Of a DNA stretch of 37,420 nucleotides, positions 28,290 through 37,071 are shown piece after piece. The position numbers and the translations under genes are program-made. The stretch comes from Gammaproteobacteria bacterium (lineage in GTDB: Bacteria; Pseudomonadota; Gammaproteobacteria; UBA6429; Thiohalophilaceae): NCBI GenBank assembly GCA_015491815.1, contig WFVC01000102.1, positions 1-37,420 on the forward strand, given 5' to 3'. The notes under the pieces were generated by a model that saw only the letters and a list, made by a program, of their open reading frames with translations, did no database searches and was not told the DNA's origin. Each line of letters starts with the position of its first letter. The first letter of the stretch is position 1.

Positions 28290-28931
28290 TTCGCGAACCT
28301 TAATATTTATAACCCCTTTTTATGATACAGGGATTTCACTTAGTGGAGGGGCGGCATTATACGGGCCTAATTCCCTAGTCGGCTAATCAGGATTATTAGG
28401 TTTATAATAAAATACTTATATACTGATTGATATATCTGCATTGGGATAGAGTCTGTCAGATCTCAGCCGTAAGTATTCGAGCTGATTATAGCAGCTCTGT
28501 GAACAGTGGCTGCTTGAGATAATTTTACAATATAATAGTATAACGCCGCGCCGCGTATGGGCGGGCGCGATAAGTGGCTTATGATAGCGGTTATTCGCGA
28601 GTCCCGGTTGATAAGAAATACTTATGAAGTTATCCACCCTCTGATCTTAAAGCTTGAGTAGAGCAAAGGGTTATTAAGGGTAAAAATAAATTTCATTTAT
28701 AGTGAACAAGATAAATATTAATTGAGTTTCTTCTATTAATAGTTCAATGTAGCGCACCGCTACAGCCTTGCGTTCCGGGAGTCGTTTGCAGAGCGCCGGG
28801 AAGCAGAAAATAGCGGCTGAAATTTCAGGGATTCCGCAGATTCGCGGGATTCCCGTTTGGGGAAGGGGACAGGCAGCACAGCTGTTTATCGCCTTCACTT
28901 CAATAATCGACATCCGAGAGGAGTAGGGTCG
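28290..28931. promoter_or_regulatory. Divergent soeABC / qmoAB-hdrCB intergenic region
   Basis: 642 bp without a credible gene. For soeA (minus strand) there is a perfect TATAAT at 28361-28356 but a poor -35. For qmoA (plus strand) TATAAT at 28531-28536 and TATAAC at 28539-28544 follow TTGAGA at 28514-28519; spacing is not ideal. Dyads occur at 28479-28497 (GAGCTG/CAGCTC), 28570-28582 (ATAAG/CTTAT) and 28611-28625 (ATAAG/CTTAT). AAATACTTAT is directly repeated at 28410-28419 and 28616-28625. No FNR-type box was found. Confidence 0.5.
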
Positions 28932-30218
28932 ATGGCGGATATTATCGCTACCAATGAAACAATCCTTGTCGTAGGCGGGGGCATCAGTGGAATGACCGCA
29001 GCGCTTGAAGCTGCAGAGTATGGTAAACAGGTCATTCTTGTGGAAAAAGAAGCAGGCGTCGGTGGACGGGTGAGTAAGCTGTATAAATACTTCCCCAAAC
29101 TGTGTCACCCCACCTGCGGTCAGGAAATCAATCAACGTCGCATCAAGATGAACCCGAACGTTCGTCTCATGACCATGACTGAAGTGACCGAGGTGTCCGG
29201 TGAAGAAGGCAACTATTCTGTCACGCTGAAAACCAGCCCGCGTTATGTCAACAATAATTGCACCGCCTGTGGCGATTGTGCAAACGCGGTGGAAGCCGAG
29301 TTTGATGATGAAATGAATTACGGCCTGGGCAAGCGCAAGGGCGCTTACCTGCCCAGCCGCATGAGCTTTCCGCAGCAGTATGTGCTGGATCCGCGCATCA
29401 TCGGCACCCCCGACGCCAATGCGGCCAAAGAAGCCTGCAAGTACGATGCGATTGATCTGGACATGCAGGAAGAATCCACCAGCATCACTGTTGGCGCGAT
29501 TGTCTGGGCCACCGGCTGGCAGCCTTATGACGCCAACAAAATTCAGCCCTATGGCTATGACCGTTTTGACAATGTCATCACCAGTGTTGAATTTGAACGC
29601 CTGATGGATCCTCATGGCCCGACCGGCGGTAAGTTGCTGCGTCCTTCGGATGGTAAAGAAGCAAAGAACATCGCCTTCATTCAGTGCGCCGGTTCGCGTG
29701 ATCGCAACCACCTCAAACATTGTTCGCGTATCTGCTGCATGGCTTCGCTAAAACAAACCACTTATGTGCGTGAGCGTTATGGCGATGACGGTAAGTCAAC
29801 TATCTATTACATCGACATTCGCGCCATTGACCGCATTGATAACTTCTTCCAGAACGTCAAGGCCGATGAAACGGTGACCTTTATCAAATCCAAGGTCGCC
29901 AACATCGTTGAGAACAAGGAAAACAAAAATCCAGTTCTACGTGGCGTGAACACCGAAGGTTATGACCGTTATGAGAACGAACATGATCTGGTGGTGCTGG
30001 CTGTGGGCATGCAGCCCAGCGTGCCGGCAGGTGATTTCCCCATGAACGTAGTTGTTAATGAACACGGCTTCATCGAAGAAGATGAATCCAATGGCGGGAT
30101 ATTTGCTGCCGGTTGTTCAGCCGATGCGCTGGATGTGAACCGCGCAGTTCAAAGCGCCACCGCTAGCGCCTTACGCGCTATTCAGGTGGTCAATCGCGTC
30201 GCCGGTACGGAGGGTTAA
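28932..30218 (+). CDS. qmoA: Quinone-interacting oxidoreductase subunit QmoA (HdrA-like flavoprotein)
   Basis: 428 aa. FAD-binding GGGISGMTAALEA lies near residues 15-27, with the HdrA-type HPTCGQEIN block further on. The CTACGDC group shows only three closely spaced cysteines, lacking the fourth of a classical HdrA cluster, in line with QmoA having lost iron-sulfur sites. QmoA/QmoB link APS reductase (AprBA) to the quinone pool; in sulfur oxidisers this runs toward sulfite oxidation to APS. ATG 28932 is chosen because GAGAGGAG lies about eight bases upstream. qmoB starts four bases after the stop. Confidence 0.9.
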   Translation: MADIIATNETILVVGGGISGMTAALEAAEYGKQVILVEKEAGVGGRVSKLYKYFPKLCHPTCGQEINQRRIKMNPNVRLMTMTEVTEVSGEEGNYSVTLKTSPRYVNNNCTACGDCANAVEAEFDDEMNYGLGKRKGAYLPSRMSFPQQYVLDPRIIGTPDANAAKEACKYDAIDLDMQEESTSITVGAIVWATGWQPYDANKIQPYGYDRFDNVITSVEFERLMDPHGPTGGKLLRPSDGKEAKNIAFIQCAGSRDRNHLKHCSRICCMASLKQTTYVRERYGDDGKSTIYYIDIRAIDRIDNFFQNVKADETVTFIKSKVANIVENKENKNPVLRGVNTEGYDRYENEHDLVVLAVGMQPSVPAGDFPMNVVVNEHGFIEEDESNGGIFAAGCSADALDVNRAVQSATASALRAIQVVNRVAGTEG

Positions 30219-30221
30219 GCA

Positions 30222-32438
30222 GTGGCTGATGAAATGAAAATAGGCGCTTATATCTGTAAAGGTTGTGGCATCGGAGAACGACTCGATACCGCGCAGATGG
30301 CGCAAATCGCAACCCGCGACGCCAAAGCGGCCATCGCGAAAGAACATGAATTCCTCTGTAATGCCGATGGCATCAAGATGATTCAGGATGATATTGACAA
30401 CGAAGGCGTTAACCGGGTGGCGATTATCGGCTGTTCGCGTCGCGCCAAAGTTGAAGCCTTTAACTTCAAAGATGTCGCCATTACCCGCGGCAATATTCGC
30501 GAAGGCGTGATCTGGGTGCGTCCCGATACGGACGAAGCCAGAGAAACCACGCAGGACATGGCGGATGACTACGTGCGCATGGCTGTGATTGAAGCCAAGT
30601 TCTGCAAGCCGCCGACGCCGAATGAAGAAACCGCCTATAACCGCCATGTGCTGGTCGTCGGGGGTGGCGTGACCGGCATGACCGCCGCTGTTGAGATCGC
30701 GAAGGCTGGCTATTCGGCCACTATCGTCGAAAAAACCGGCGCGCTGGGCGGCGCCGCAGCAAAAAGCTGGAAACGCATTCCGCAGAAATCACCCTATGCC
30801 GATCCGGAAGACACCGGTGTCGCTGATTTGATTAAATTCATTGAAGACAGCGACAAGATCACGGTGCATCTGAATTCAACCCTGACCAAAACCTCCGGCG
30901 CGCCCGGTCGTTTTTCAGCGGATATCACCGCTGAAAGCGGGTCGACCACGACTGAAAATTTCGGTGCGATTGTACAGGCCTCGGGTTATACCGAATACGA
31001 CGCCAATCAGTTGCCTGAGCTTGGCTACGGCAAGTCTGACAATGTCGTCACCCAGGCCGAGCTGGATGCGATGGCGCTGGCCGCCGATGGCGGGCCGATC
31101 AAGACCAAAGATGGCAAAGAAGTGAAAAGCGTGGCCTTTGTTCAATGCGCCGGTCAGCGTAGTGATAAAGAAGGCCACCTGAATTACTGTTCCGGTCATT
31201 GCTGCTCGACCTCGGTCAAGCAGGCCATGTACTTCAAGGATCAGAATCCCGCGATCGACACCAATGTCATTTATACCGATCTGCGTATGCCGGGCGCCGG
31301 TGGCGAAGATTTCTATCGTAGTGGTCAGCGCAAGGGCGTCACCTTTACCAAGGGTTGTGTCACGGAAGTGGCCACCGGTGGCAGTGAGCTGGAAGTCAAG
31401 TTCAAGGATTTAATTCTGAATGAAGACACCAGCGAAAAAGTCGACCTGGTGGTGCTGGCGACCGGTCAGGTGGCAAACTCCGGTTTGAATATTGATGAAG
31501 TCGGTCAGGACGAACCGGGCGAATGGAAAACCAATCCTGAGTCAGTGCTCAACCTGAGCTATCGTCAGGGTAAGGATATTCCTCAACTGACCATGGGCTT
31601 CAATGATTCCCATTTCATCTGTTTCCCCTATGAAACGCGTCGCACCGGCATTTATACCGCCGGGCCTGTGCGTCGTCCGATGGACATGCAGCAGGCGATG
31701 GAAGATGCCGTTGGTGCGGCGATGAAAGCCATTCAGGCGGTGGAAAATGCCGGCAAGGGCCGCGCTGCGCATCCACGCGCCGGCGACCTGAGCTATCCGC
31801 AGTTCCGTCGTGAAGGCTGCACCCAGTGCAAACGCTGCACCGTGGAATGTCCCTTCGGCGCGATCGATGAAGATGAACAGCGCTTCCCGCAGTTCAACGA
31901 AGCGCGTTGTCGCCGTTGCGGCACCTGCATGGGCGCCTGTCCGGTGCGCGTGATTTCCTTCGAGAACTACTCGGTGGATTCGGTCGGTCAGCAAATCAAG
32001 AATATCGATATTCCTGATGAGTTCGAGGAAAAACCCCGTATTCTCGCATTGGCCTGTGAGAACGACGCCTATCCTGCACTGGATATGGCGGCTATGAACC
32101 GGGTGGAATACAGCGCCTTCGTGCGTGTGGTGCCGGTTCGCTGTCTGGGTTCGGTCAACCTCATCTGGATTACGGATGCGCTTAACAGCGGTTATGACGG
32201 TGCGGTGCTGATGGGCTGTAAGAAGGGTGAGAATTACCAGTGTCACTTCGTCAAGGGTTCGGAAATGGCCAGCGTGCGTATGAGCAAGGTGGATGATACC
32301 CTGCAGTCGCTGAGTCTGGAGCCTGAACGCGTGACCACCCATGAAGTCGCGATTACCGATATCGAACGCGCGCCGGAAATCATCAATGAGATGGCGGAAA
32401 CCATCGAAAAAATCGGCTTGAGCCCATTCAAGTTCTAG
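30222..32438 (+). CDS. qmoB: Quinone-interacting oxidoreductase subunit QmoB (HdrA plus MvhD-like)
   Basis: 738 aa. An N-terminal segment with ICKGCGIGE is followed by an HdrA-like FAD domain (GGGVTGMTAAVEIAKAG near residues 147-163). Two [4Fe-4S] motifs (CTQCKRCTVECP and CRRCGTCMGACP, around residues 530-575) come next, then a C-terminal MvhD-like domain with cysteines in RCLGSV and GCKKGENYQC. The start is GTG at 30222 with GGAGGG eight bases upstream. QmoB is thought to be the main contact for APS reductase. It is closely followed by hdrC. Confidence 0.92.
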   Translation: MADEMKIGAYICKGCGIGERLDTAQMAQIATRDAKAAIAKEHEFLCNADGIKMIQDDIDNEGVNRVAIIGCSRRAKVEAFNFKDVAITRGNIREGVIWVRPDTDEARETTQDMADDYVRMAVIEAKFCKPPTPNEETAYNRHVLVVGGGVTGMTAAVEIAKAGYSATIVEKTGALGGAAAKSWKRIPQKSPYADPEDTGVADLIKFIEDSDKITVHLNSTLTKTSGAPGRFSADITAESGSTTTENFGAIVQASGYTEYDANQLPELGYGKSDNVVTQAELDAMALAADGGPIKTKDGKEVKSVAFVQCAGQRSDKEGHLNYCSGHCCSTSVKQAMYFKDQNPAIDTNVIYTDLRMPGAGGEDFYRSGQRKGVTFTKGCVTEVATGGSELEVKFKDLILNEDTSEKVDLVVLATGQVANSGLNIDEVGQDEPGEWKTNPESVLNLSYRQGKDIPQLTMGFNDSHFICFPYETRRTGIYTAGPVRRPMDMQQAMEDAVGAAMKAIQAVENAGKGRAAHPRAGDLSYPQFRREGCTQCKRCTVECPFGAIDEDEQRFPQFNEARCRRCGTCMGACPVRVISFENYSVDSVGQQIKNIDIPDEFEEKPRILALACENDAYPALDMAAMNRVEYSAFVRVVPVRCLGSVNLIWITDALNSGYDGAVLMGCKKGENYQCHFVKGSEMASVRMSKVDDTLQSLSLEPERVTTHEVAITDIERAPEIINEMAETIEKIGLSPFKF

Positions 32439-32448
32439 GAGCAGGCAT

Positions 32449-33075
32449 ATGAGCAACCTGAATCAAACCATGGTAGAAAAATACCGTAACGATTTCCTGA
32501 ACGAAGTTCGGGCCAATGTGGAAGAAGGCGACTGGGTCAACATGTGCATGCAGTGTGGCGTATGCGCGGGTTCCTGTCCGCTGGGTCCCTACTGGGAGCA
32601 TCCGCCGCAGGAAATTTTCATGATGATCCGCGCCGGCAAGCGTGAAGAAGTGCTGACGTCTACGTCCATGTGGATGTGCACCTCCTGCTACAACTGTATC
32701 GCCCGCTGTCCGCGTGAACTGCCCATCACCCATATCATGCATGGTCTGGCGCATTATGCCGATCGTCTGGGGCTGGCGCCGAAGGAACAGCCGACGCGCA
32801 AGTTCGCCAACAAGTTCTGGGACAACCTGACCAAAAAGGGCCGGGTTAATGAACTCAAGCTGGGATTGGCGCTGTATTTCATGAACGGTTTTATGGAAGG
32901 CATCAAGGTAGCCATGGCTAACCAGAAACTGGGTCTGAACATGATCAAAACCAAGCGCATGAACCCGATGGAAATTATCGGTGGACATGGTGTTAAGGAT
33001 ACCAGCGGTTTACACGCGATATTGAAAAAGGCGCGTGAAATTGAACTGGCTAAAGCCGAAGAATTTAAAGGCTAG
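32449..33075 (+). CDS. hdrC: Heterodisulfide reductase-like iron-sulfur subunit HdrC
   Basis: 208 aa soluble protein with two [4Fe-4S] motifs, CMQCGVCAGSCP (33-44) and CTSCYNCIARCP (77-88). It corresponds to the N-terminal half of QmoC but has no membrane domain. Here it likely stands in for that half, accepting electrons together with HdrB from QmoAB. TAGGAGCAGGC precedes the ATG. Located 10 bp after qmoB and 11 bp before hdrB. Confidence 0.9.
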   Translation: MSNLNQTMVEKYRNDFLNEVRANVEEGDWVNMCMQCGVCAGSCPLGPYWEHPPQEIFMMIRAGKREEVLTSTSMWMCTSCYNCIARCPRELPITHIMHGLAHYADRLGLAPKEQPTRKFANKFWDNLTKKGRVNELKLGLALYFMNGFMEGIKVAMANQKLGLNMIKTKRMNPMEIIGGHGVKDTSGLHAILKKAREIELAKAEEFKG

Positions 33076-33086
33076 GAGTAAACGAG

Positions 33087-33986
33087 ATGGCGACAAAAGA
33101 ATATTCCTTTTACCCCGGCTGTTCTTCACAGAAAGGCGCTTCGGGTTCTAATTATCAGGTATCTGTCGATACCATGTGCGATGTGCTGGATATCAAGCTG
33201 AATGATATCCCTGACTGGAACTGTTGTTCGGCTTCCATCGGTTATGCCGGTGGCGGCGAGCTGCCGCGTCTGGCGCTGTCGGCACGCAACTTGGCGCTGT
33301 CCGAGCAGGCCAACCCTGATCAGGACGTGGTCGCAACCTGCGCCGCCTGCTGGCTGGCGACGCGTGAAACCAAAGAGCGTCTGCTGGATGATGACAGCCT
33401 GATGAATGAAACCAATGAAGCGCTGGCGGCCGCAGGTCTTAAAGTGGAAGCGAAACAGGACGTCCGGCACATGGTTGAAGTGCTGATTGAAGACTTCGGT
33501 TATGACGGTCTGGCGCAACACGTTAAAAAACCGCTGGAAGGCATCAAGATTGCCGGCTATGTCGGTTGTCAGACCAACCGTCCGTTTGGCATTGCGGGAG
33601 AATCATTTGAAAACCCGAAATACCTGGACAAGCTGGTAGAAACCATGGGCGCCGAGCCGGTTGAAAACTATGACAAGAAAGTGTCCTGCTGTGGTGGCGC
33701 ACTGGCTTTCTCCGAACCGGAAAAGAGTCAGGCGCTGATCAAGGACATCATCGAGTCAGCCTATGACGGCGGTGCGGAAATGATCGTGACCCCCTGCCCG
33801 GTTTGCCAGATGAACGTCGAAGTTTATCAGGATCAGATCAACGCCAAATACAAGACCAAGTTCGAAATGCCGGTTGTCTATTACAGCCAGTTGATGAGCG
33901 TGGCCTATGGCAAGGGCGTGCAGGAATCCGGCCTTAATGGTCAGGTGATTCGCGCCAAAAAGCTGGAAGACATCGCCGGCAAGTAA
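33087..33986 (+). CDS. hdrB: Heterodisulfide reductase-like CCG-domain subunit HdrB
   Basis: 299 aa with two cysteine-rich CCG domains. The first has Cys12, Cys46-Cys47 and Cys85/Cys88 (CAAC); its CC is followed by S, not G. The second has Cys161, Cys201-Cys202-Gly and Cys237/Cys240 (CPVC). In methanogen HdrB these cysteines hold noncubane [4Fe-4S] clusters. The substrate here is unknown; with hdrC it replaces membrane-bound QmoC, so the route to quinone is not explained by this cluster alone. A strong terminator follows. Confidence 0.9.
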   Translation: MATKEYSFYPGCSSQKGASGSNYQVSVDTMCDVLDIKLNDIPDWNCCSASIGYAGGGELPRLALSARNLALSEQANPDQDVVATCAACWLATRETKERLLDDDSLMNETNEALAAAGLKVEAKQDVRHMVEVLIEDFGYDGLAQHVKKPLEGIKIAGYVGCQTNRPFGIAGESFENPKYLDKLVETMGAEPVENYDKKVSCCGGALAFSEPEKSQALIKDIIESAYDGGAEMIVTPCPVCQMNVEVYQDQINAKYKTKFEMPVVYYSQLMSVAYGKGVQESGLNGQVIRAKKLEDIAGK

Positions 33987-34003
33987 GACAGTTGATACTG
34001 TTT

Positions 34004-34041
34004 AAAAAGGCCTTCCCTGTTTTACAGGGAAGGCCTTTTTT
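34004..34041. terminator. Strong, probably bidirectional terminator after hdrB
   Basis: A 17-bp perfect stem (34004-34020 with 34024-34040) has a TTT loop and a T-run on the plus strand; the A-run at its left gives a T-run on the minus strand. It therefore can end both the qmo-hdr transcript and the convergent glycosyltransferase transcript, whose stop is at 34081. Confidence 0.94.
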
Positions 34042-34080
34042 ATGCAGCGTATAAATAGCGGGTAATATTTTCTGGCAATG

Positions 34081-35301
34081 CTATGCAGAAATTTTTTGTG
34101 CAGAAAGAAGGGAATTAAAATTTTCATCCATTTTTTCTTTCTGAATAAGTTGTTGGTATAGTTGCATACTTTTGCGGGCGAAAATGGATGCGCTCCAAAG
34201 TTGCACGTAGCGACCGGCCTGTTGACGAAGAATATTCTGTAGGCGGATATCATAAAGTAGTTTAATGACTTTTCCGCCAAAGTCATGAATGTCTTCCTCG
34301 GCAATAATGCAGCCACCTTTGTCACCATCAAGCACATCAATAGTTCCCATTACGGCGGTGGAGACAACCGGCAAACCGCAAGCCAGCGCTTCAAGCAAGA
34401 CCAGCCCCTGAGTTTCTGTGCGTGAGGAAAACACAAAAGCATTGCCGGCACTATAGCAGTCCAGTAATTCCCGTTCGCGTGACATGTAGCCAATAAATAG
34501 TACATTATTGTTTAGACTGGATTTGCGAACATATTTTTGAAGTCTTTTCTCAGCCGGCCCTTCACCGGCAATGAGCAGCAGTACATCGGGTATTTGTTGT
34601 TTGACGAATGCCAGCATATCAATAAGAAAGTGAATGTTTTTTTCCAGCGCAACCCGACCAATAAAAATGAGTAAGGGACGATTGGCCGCTATATTATGGG
34701 TGCGGCGAAAACGTTCAGCATTCCCTCCTTCAAATTCATCGAGTCGCAGGCCGGTCGGGATAATACTAATATCAGTATTTACACCATATTGCCCAAGAAC
34801 ATTTTTCATGGCGCTTGAAGGAACAATGACTGCATCAAGTTGGTTGCACTGACTGACCGAGAAACGTCTGGAAAGACTGCAAAGAATACGTTTTGGAACA
34901 AAAGGGATATAGTGATGAAAGTATTCTTCAAAAAATGTGTGGTAGGTTTCCACACAGGGAACATTAAGTATGCGGGATAAATTGACGCCAAATTTATGTG
35001 CAACAAAGGGCGTCTGTATGTGAATAATATCAATTTTATTATTTTGCAGTAATTTTAATAGTTCTGGAAAACAGCTTGTTCTCATTAGCCGGTCTTCCGG
35101 ATCAAAAAATATATGCCGTGCGGGAAGACGAATAATAGAACTATCTTCATCACATTCAATCGTGGTTTTATCCGTGTAATCAGGGCAAACCAGGGTTACT
35201 TTATTCCCCAGTTTTTGGTGTTCGATGATAAAGGTTCGTATGGAAGTGGATACACCGTTTACTCTTGGAAAGTAAACATCGCTGATCATGAGAATATGCA
35301 A
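34081..35301 (-). CDS. GT4-family glycosyltransferase, diacylglycerol glucosyltransferase-like
   Basis: 406 aa, GT-B fold. The N-terminus (SDVYFPRVNGVSTSIRTF) and the TYHTFFEEYFHHYIP block resemble the 1,2-diacylglycerol 3-glucosyltransferase branch of GT4. The C-terminal donor site has the ExnE motif in RTETQGLVLLEALACGLP. No membrane segments; expected to be a peripheral cytoplasmic enzyme. It follows the PAP2 gene by 13 bp and is probably co-transcribed with it. Diacylglycerol as acceptor is inferred from similarity recalled by eye and from context; mannosyltransferase or other glycan roles remain possible. Confidence 0.8.
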   Translation of the reverse strand: MHILMISDVYFPRVNGVSTSIRTFIIEHQKLGNKVTLVCPDYTDKTTIECDEDSSIIRLPARHIFFDPEDRLMRTSCFPELLKLLQNNKIDIIHIQTPFVAHKFGVNLSRILNVPCVETYHTFFEEYFHHYIPFVPKRILCSLSRRFSVSQCNQLDAVIVPSSAMKNVLGQYGVNTDISIIPTGLRLDEFEGGNAERFRRTHNIAANRPLLIFIGRVALEKNIHFLIDMLAFVKQQIPDVLLLIAGEGPAEKRLQKYVRKSSLNNNVLFIGYMSRERELLDCYSAGNAFVFSSRTETQGLVLLEALACGLPVVSTAVMGTIDVLDGDKGGCIIAEEDIHDFGGKVIKLLYDIRLQNILRQQAGRYVQLWSASIFARKSMQLYQQLIQKEKMDENFNSLLSAQKISA

Positions 35302-35314
35302 AAATAAAACCTCA

Positions 35315-35854
35315 TCAAATAAATGTAAAACTTATAATGGAAATTAAGTAACCGATGGTAGCGCCCGCCAGCACATCGGTGGGGTAATGCAATCCCAATG
35401 CGATGCGTGACAGCGCAATCAGTGAGGCGATGGGAATAAGTAACCAGGCTGTTTGTGGATAATAATGAATACAAATCAGGCTGAAGGAAACGGCGTGTAA
35501 TGTATGGCCGGATGGAAAGCTGTATTTGTCGAGTGGCGCTGTACCCAGCTTAATATCATTTAATACCGAATAGGGGCGGGGACGTTCGGTATAGTGTTTT
35601 ATTAGTTTATAAATGAGCAGGCCGATAATGCCGACCACGGTCATTTGCAATGAAACTGTAATGGCTTCATAGCCAAAAATTAATGGTAGAGTGAGTGTCA
35701 GGGCATACCAAATAATGCCATCCCCCAATCGACTGATGATGCTAAAGAATGAGTTTAGCCAATTTCGGTGACAGACTTTGTTAATCCGCCGACAAAGGCT
35801 GGATTCAAATTCTATCGCGCGCTGCAATAATAGACTGTTGCGAATATTGTTCAT
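35315..35854 (-). CDS. PAP2-family phosphatase (phosphatidate phosphatase-like)
   Basis: 179 aa membrane protein with all three PAP2 motifs: Lys86-x6-Arg93-Pro94, Pro114-Ser-Gly-His117, and Ser149-Arg150-x5-His156-x3-Asp160. Several membrane helices (about 32-60, 68-85, 118-132, 137-150, 160-178). Such enzymes remove phosphate from phosphatidate, undecaprenyl pyrophosphate or related lipids. Between two glycosyltransferases, and behind a PhoB-like box, generation of diacylglycerol for glycolipid synthesis is a reasonable inference; recycling of C55-PP is the main alternative. Confidence 0.87.
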   Translation of the reverse strand: MNNIRNSLLLQRAIEFESSLCRRINKVCHRNWLNSFFSIISRLGDGIIWYALTLTLPLIFGYEAITVSLQMTVVGIIGLLIYKLIKHYTERPRPYSVLNDIKLGTAPLDKYSFPSGHTLHAVSFSLICIHYYPQTAWLLIPIASLIALSRIALGLHYPTDVLAGATIGYLISIISFTFI

Positions 35855-35911
35855 ATGCCACCTCTCAGGTTAAATTATTAACCGAGGGTGTGACATTTAT
35901 GTTTAAATAGG

Positions 35912-35929
35912 GTGAATAATTTATGACAA
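35912..35929 (-). promoter_or_regulatory. PhoB box upstream of the PAP2 gene
   Basis: On the minus strand TTGTCAT-AAAT-TATTCAC matches the E. coli Pho box pattern (CTGTCAT-AAAT-CTGTCAC) at 14 of 18 positions. It ends 58 bp before the PAP2 ATG. A further half-site ATGTCAC (35896-35890) lies exactly 33 bp (three 11-bp units) downstream of the first half-site. CATAAA in between could act as a -10. Confidence 0.6.
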
Positions 35930-35937
35930 AGATAAAA

Positions 35938-37071
35938 TTATTTATAAGCTGACATTAAGATATCTTCAAAGCGGTTGATGTGTTCCGGCCAGTCGATAGT
36001 TTCAGCTCGTTGTCGAGCCTGAACCCGGATAGAGGCATGCTTTGTTTTTTCTTCTAATAATGTAATCGCCGTTTTAATATAGGCTTGCTGATCTCCCAGC
36101 GGTGAGACATAGCCGTTAACTTTGTGTCGAATATGTATGCGCGCGGCGGCATAATCATAGGCGAGCACCACCAGTCCACTGGCCATCGCTTCAAGGGTGA
36201 CATTGCCAAAGGTTTCGGTTTCACTTGGAAATAGAAAAATATCCGCAGAGGCATAATAACGCGCCAGTGATTTTCCACGATGTATGCCACAGAAAATAAT
36301 GTCCGGATTACATCGTTGCAGTTCACTGTATAAAGGCCCATCACCGACAATGACAAACTTTAGTTTATTGTCCTTGTGCAGCATTTCGCGATAGGCGTTA
36401 ATCGCGAGCTGTATGTTTTTTTCATGCGCCAGTCGACCGACATAAAGCAATACCGAGTCGGTTTCATTCGCTCCCCAGTCCCGCCTTATTTTATGGCAAC
36501 GTTTATCAGGGTTAAACAGTTCACAATCTACTCCACGACTAAATATATTGACGGCATGAATGCCGATTTGTTTGAGTTCTTTGGCTAATGTTGAATTAGG
36601 GGCGAGGGTCAGCGCAGTGCGATTGTGAAATTTTCGCAGATAATTAATGGTAAGGGACTTAAATAAACCCAGTCGATAGTGAGTGGTGTAGGAGTGAAAA
36701 TTAGTGTGAAAGCCGCTTATGACCGGGATCTTGAGTTTTTCAGCAGCCGCGACCGTGCGATGACCCAATGGCCCTTCTGTTGCGACATAAACAACATCCG
36801 GACGATCGCTGTTCCAGTCTTTTATCAGTTGACGTTTAGAAATAAAGCCCATACGCAAGCCCGGATAACCGGGTATTCCCATACTCGGAACCAGTTGAAC
36901 TTCCGGGCTGTTACAACATCCGGGGCGATCATATTTATTTTGTCGGGGACGAATGAGACTTACGCGGTGATTTTTGTTAAGCAAGCCTGTTACCAGACGC
37001 GCCAGCGTCATGGCTACTCCATTCACCTCTGGCGCATAGGTTTCAGTCACCACACAGATATGCAATATCAT
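35938..37071 (-). CDS. GT4-family glycosyltransferase (first gene of Pho-box operon)
   Basis: 377 aa, GT-B fold. It begins VVTETYAPEVNGVAMTLAR, a typical GT4 N-terminus, with GFHTNFHSY in the acceptor half and a donor-site ExnE motif in SETETFGNVTLEAMASG. Related GT4 enzymes transfer mannose or glucose to lipid or lipid-linked acceptors; the sugar is not decidable here. ATG 37071 is chosen since GAGG sits four bases upstream and the family N-terminus begins there; an in-frame extension to 37269 would cross the regulatory box. It is followed after 83 bp by the PAP2 gene. Confidence 0.82.
   Translation of the reverse strand: MILHICVVTETYAPEVNGVAMTLARLVTGLLNKNHRVSLIRPRQNKYDRPGCCNSPEVQLVPSMGIPGYPGLRMGFISKRQLIKDWNSDRPDVVYVATEGPLGHRTVAAAEKLKIPVISGFHTNFHSYTTHYRLGLFKSLTINYLRKFHNRTALTLAPNSTLAKELKQIGIHAVNIFSRGVDCELFNPDKRCHKIRRDWGANETDSVLLYVGRLAHEKNIQLAINAYREMLHKDNKLKFVIVGDGPLYSELQRCNPDIIFCGIHRGKSLARYYASADIFLFPSETETFGNVTLEAMASGLVVLAYDYAAARIHIRHKVNGYVSPLGDQQAYIKTAITLLEEKTKHASIRVQARQRAETIDWPEHINRFEDILMSAYK

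Noticed and set aside
28416-28637. 73-codon minus-strand frame in the soeA-qmoA spacer
   Set aside because: No similarity recognised and no start signals; the region is better explained as regulatory.
28674-29720. 348-codon open frame on the minus strand across the qmoA start and spacer
   Set aside because: Mostly antisense to qmoA; the part in the spacer has no domain and no Shine-Dalgarno support.
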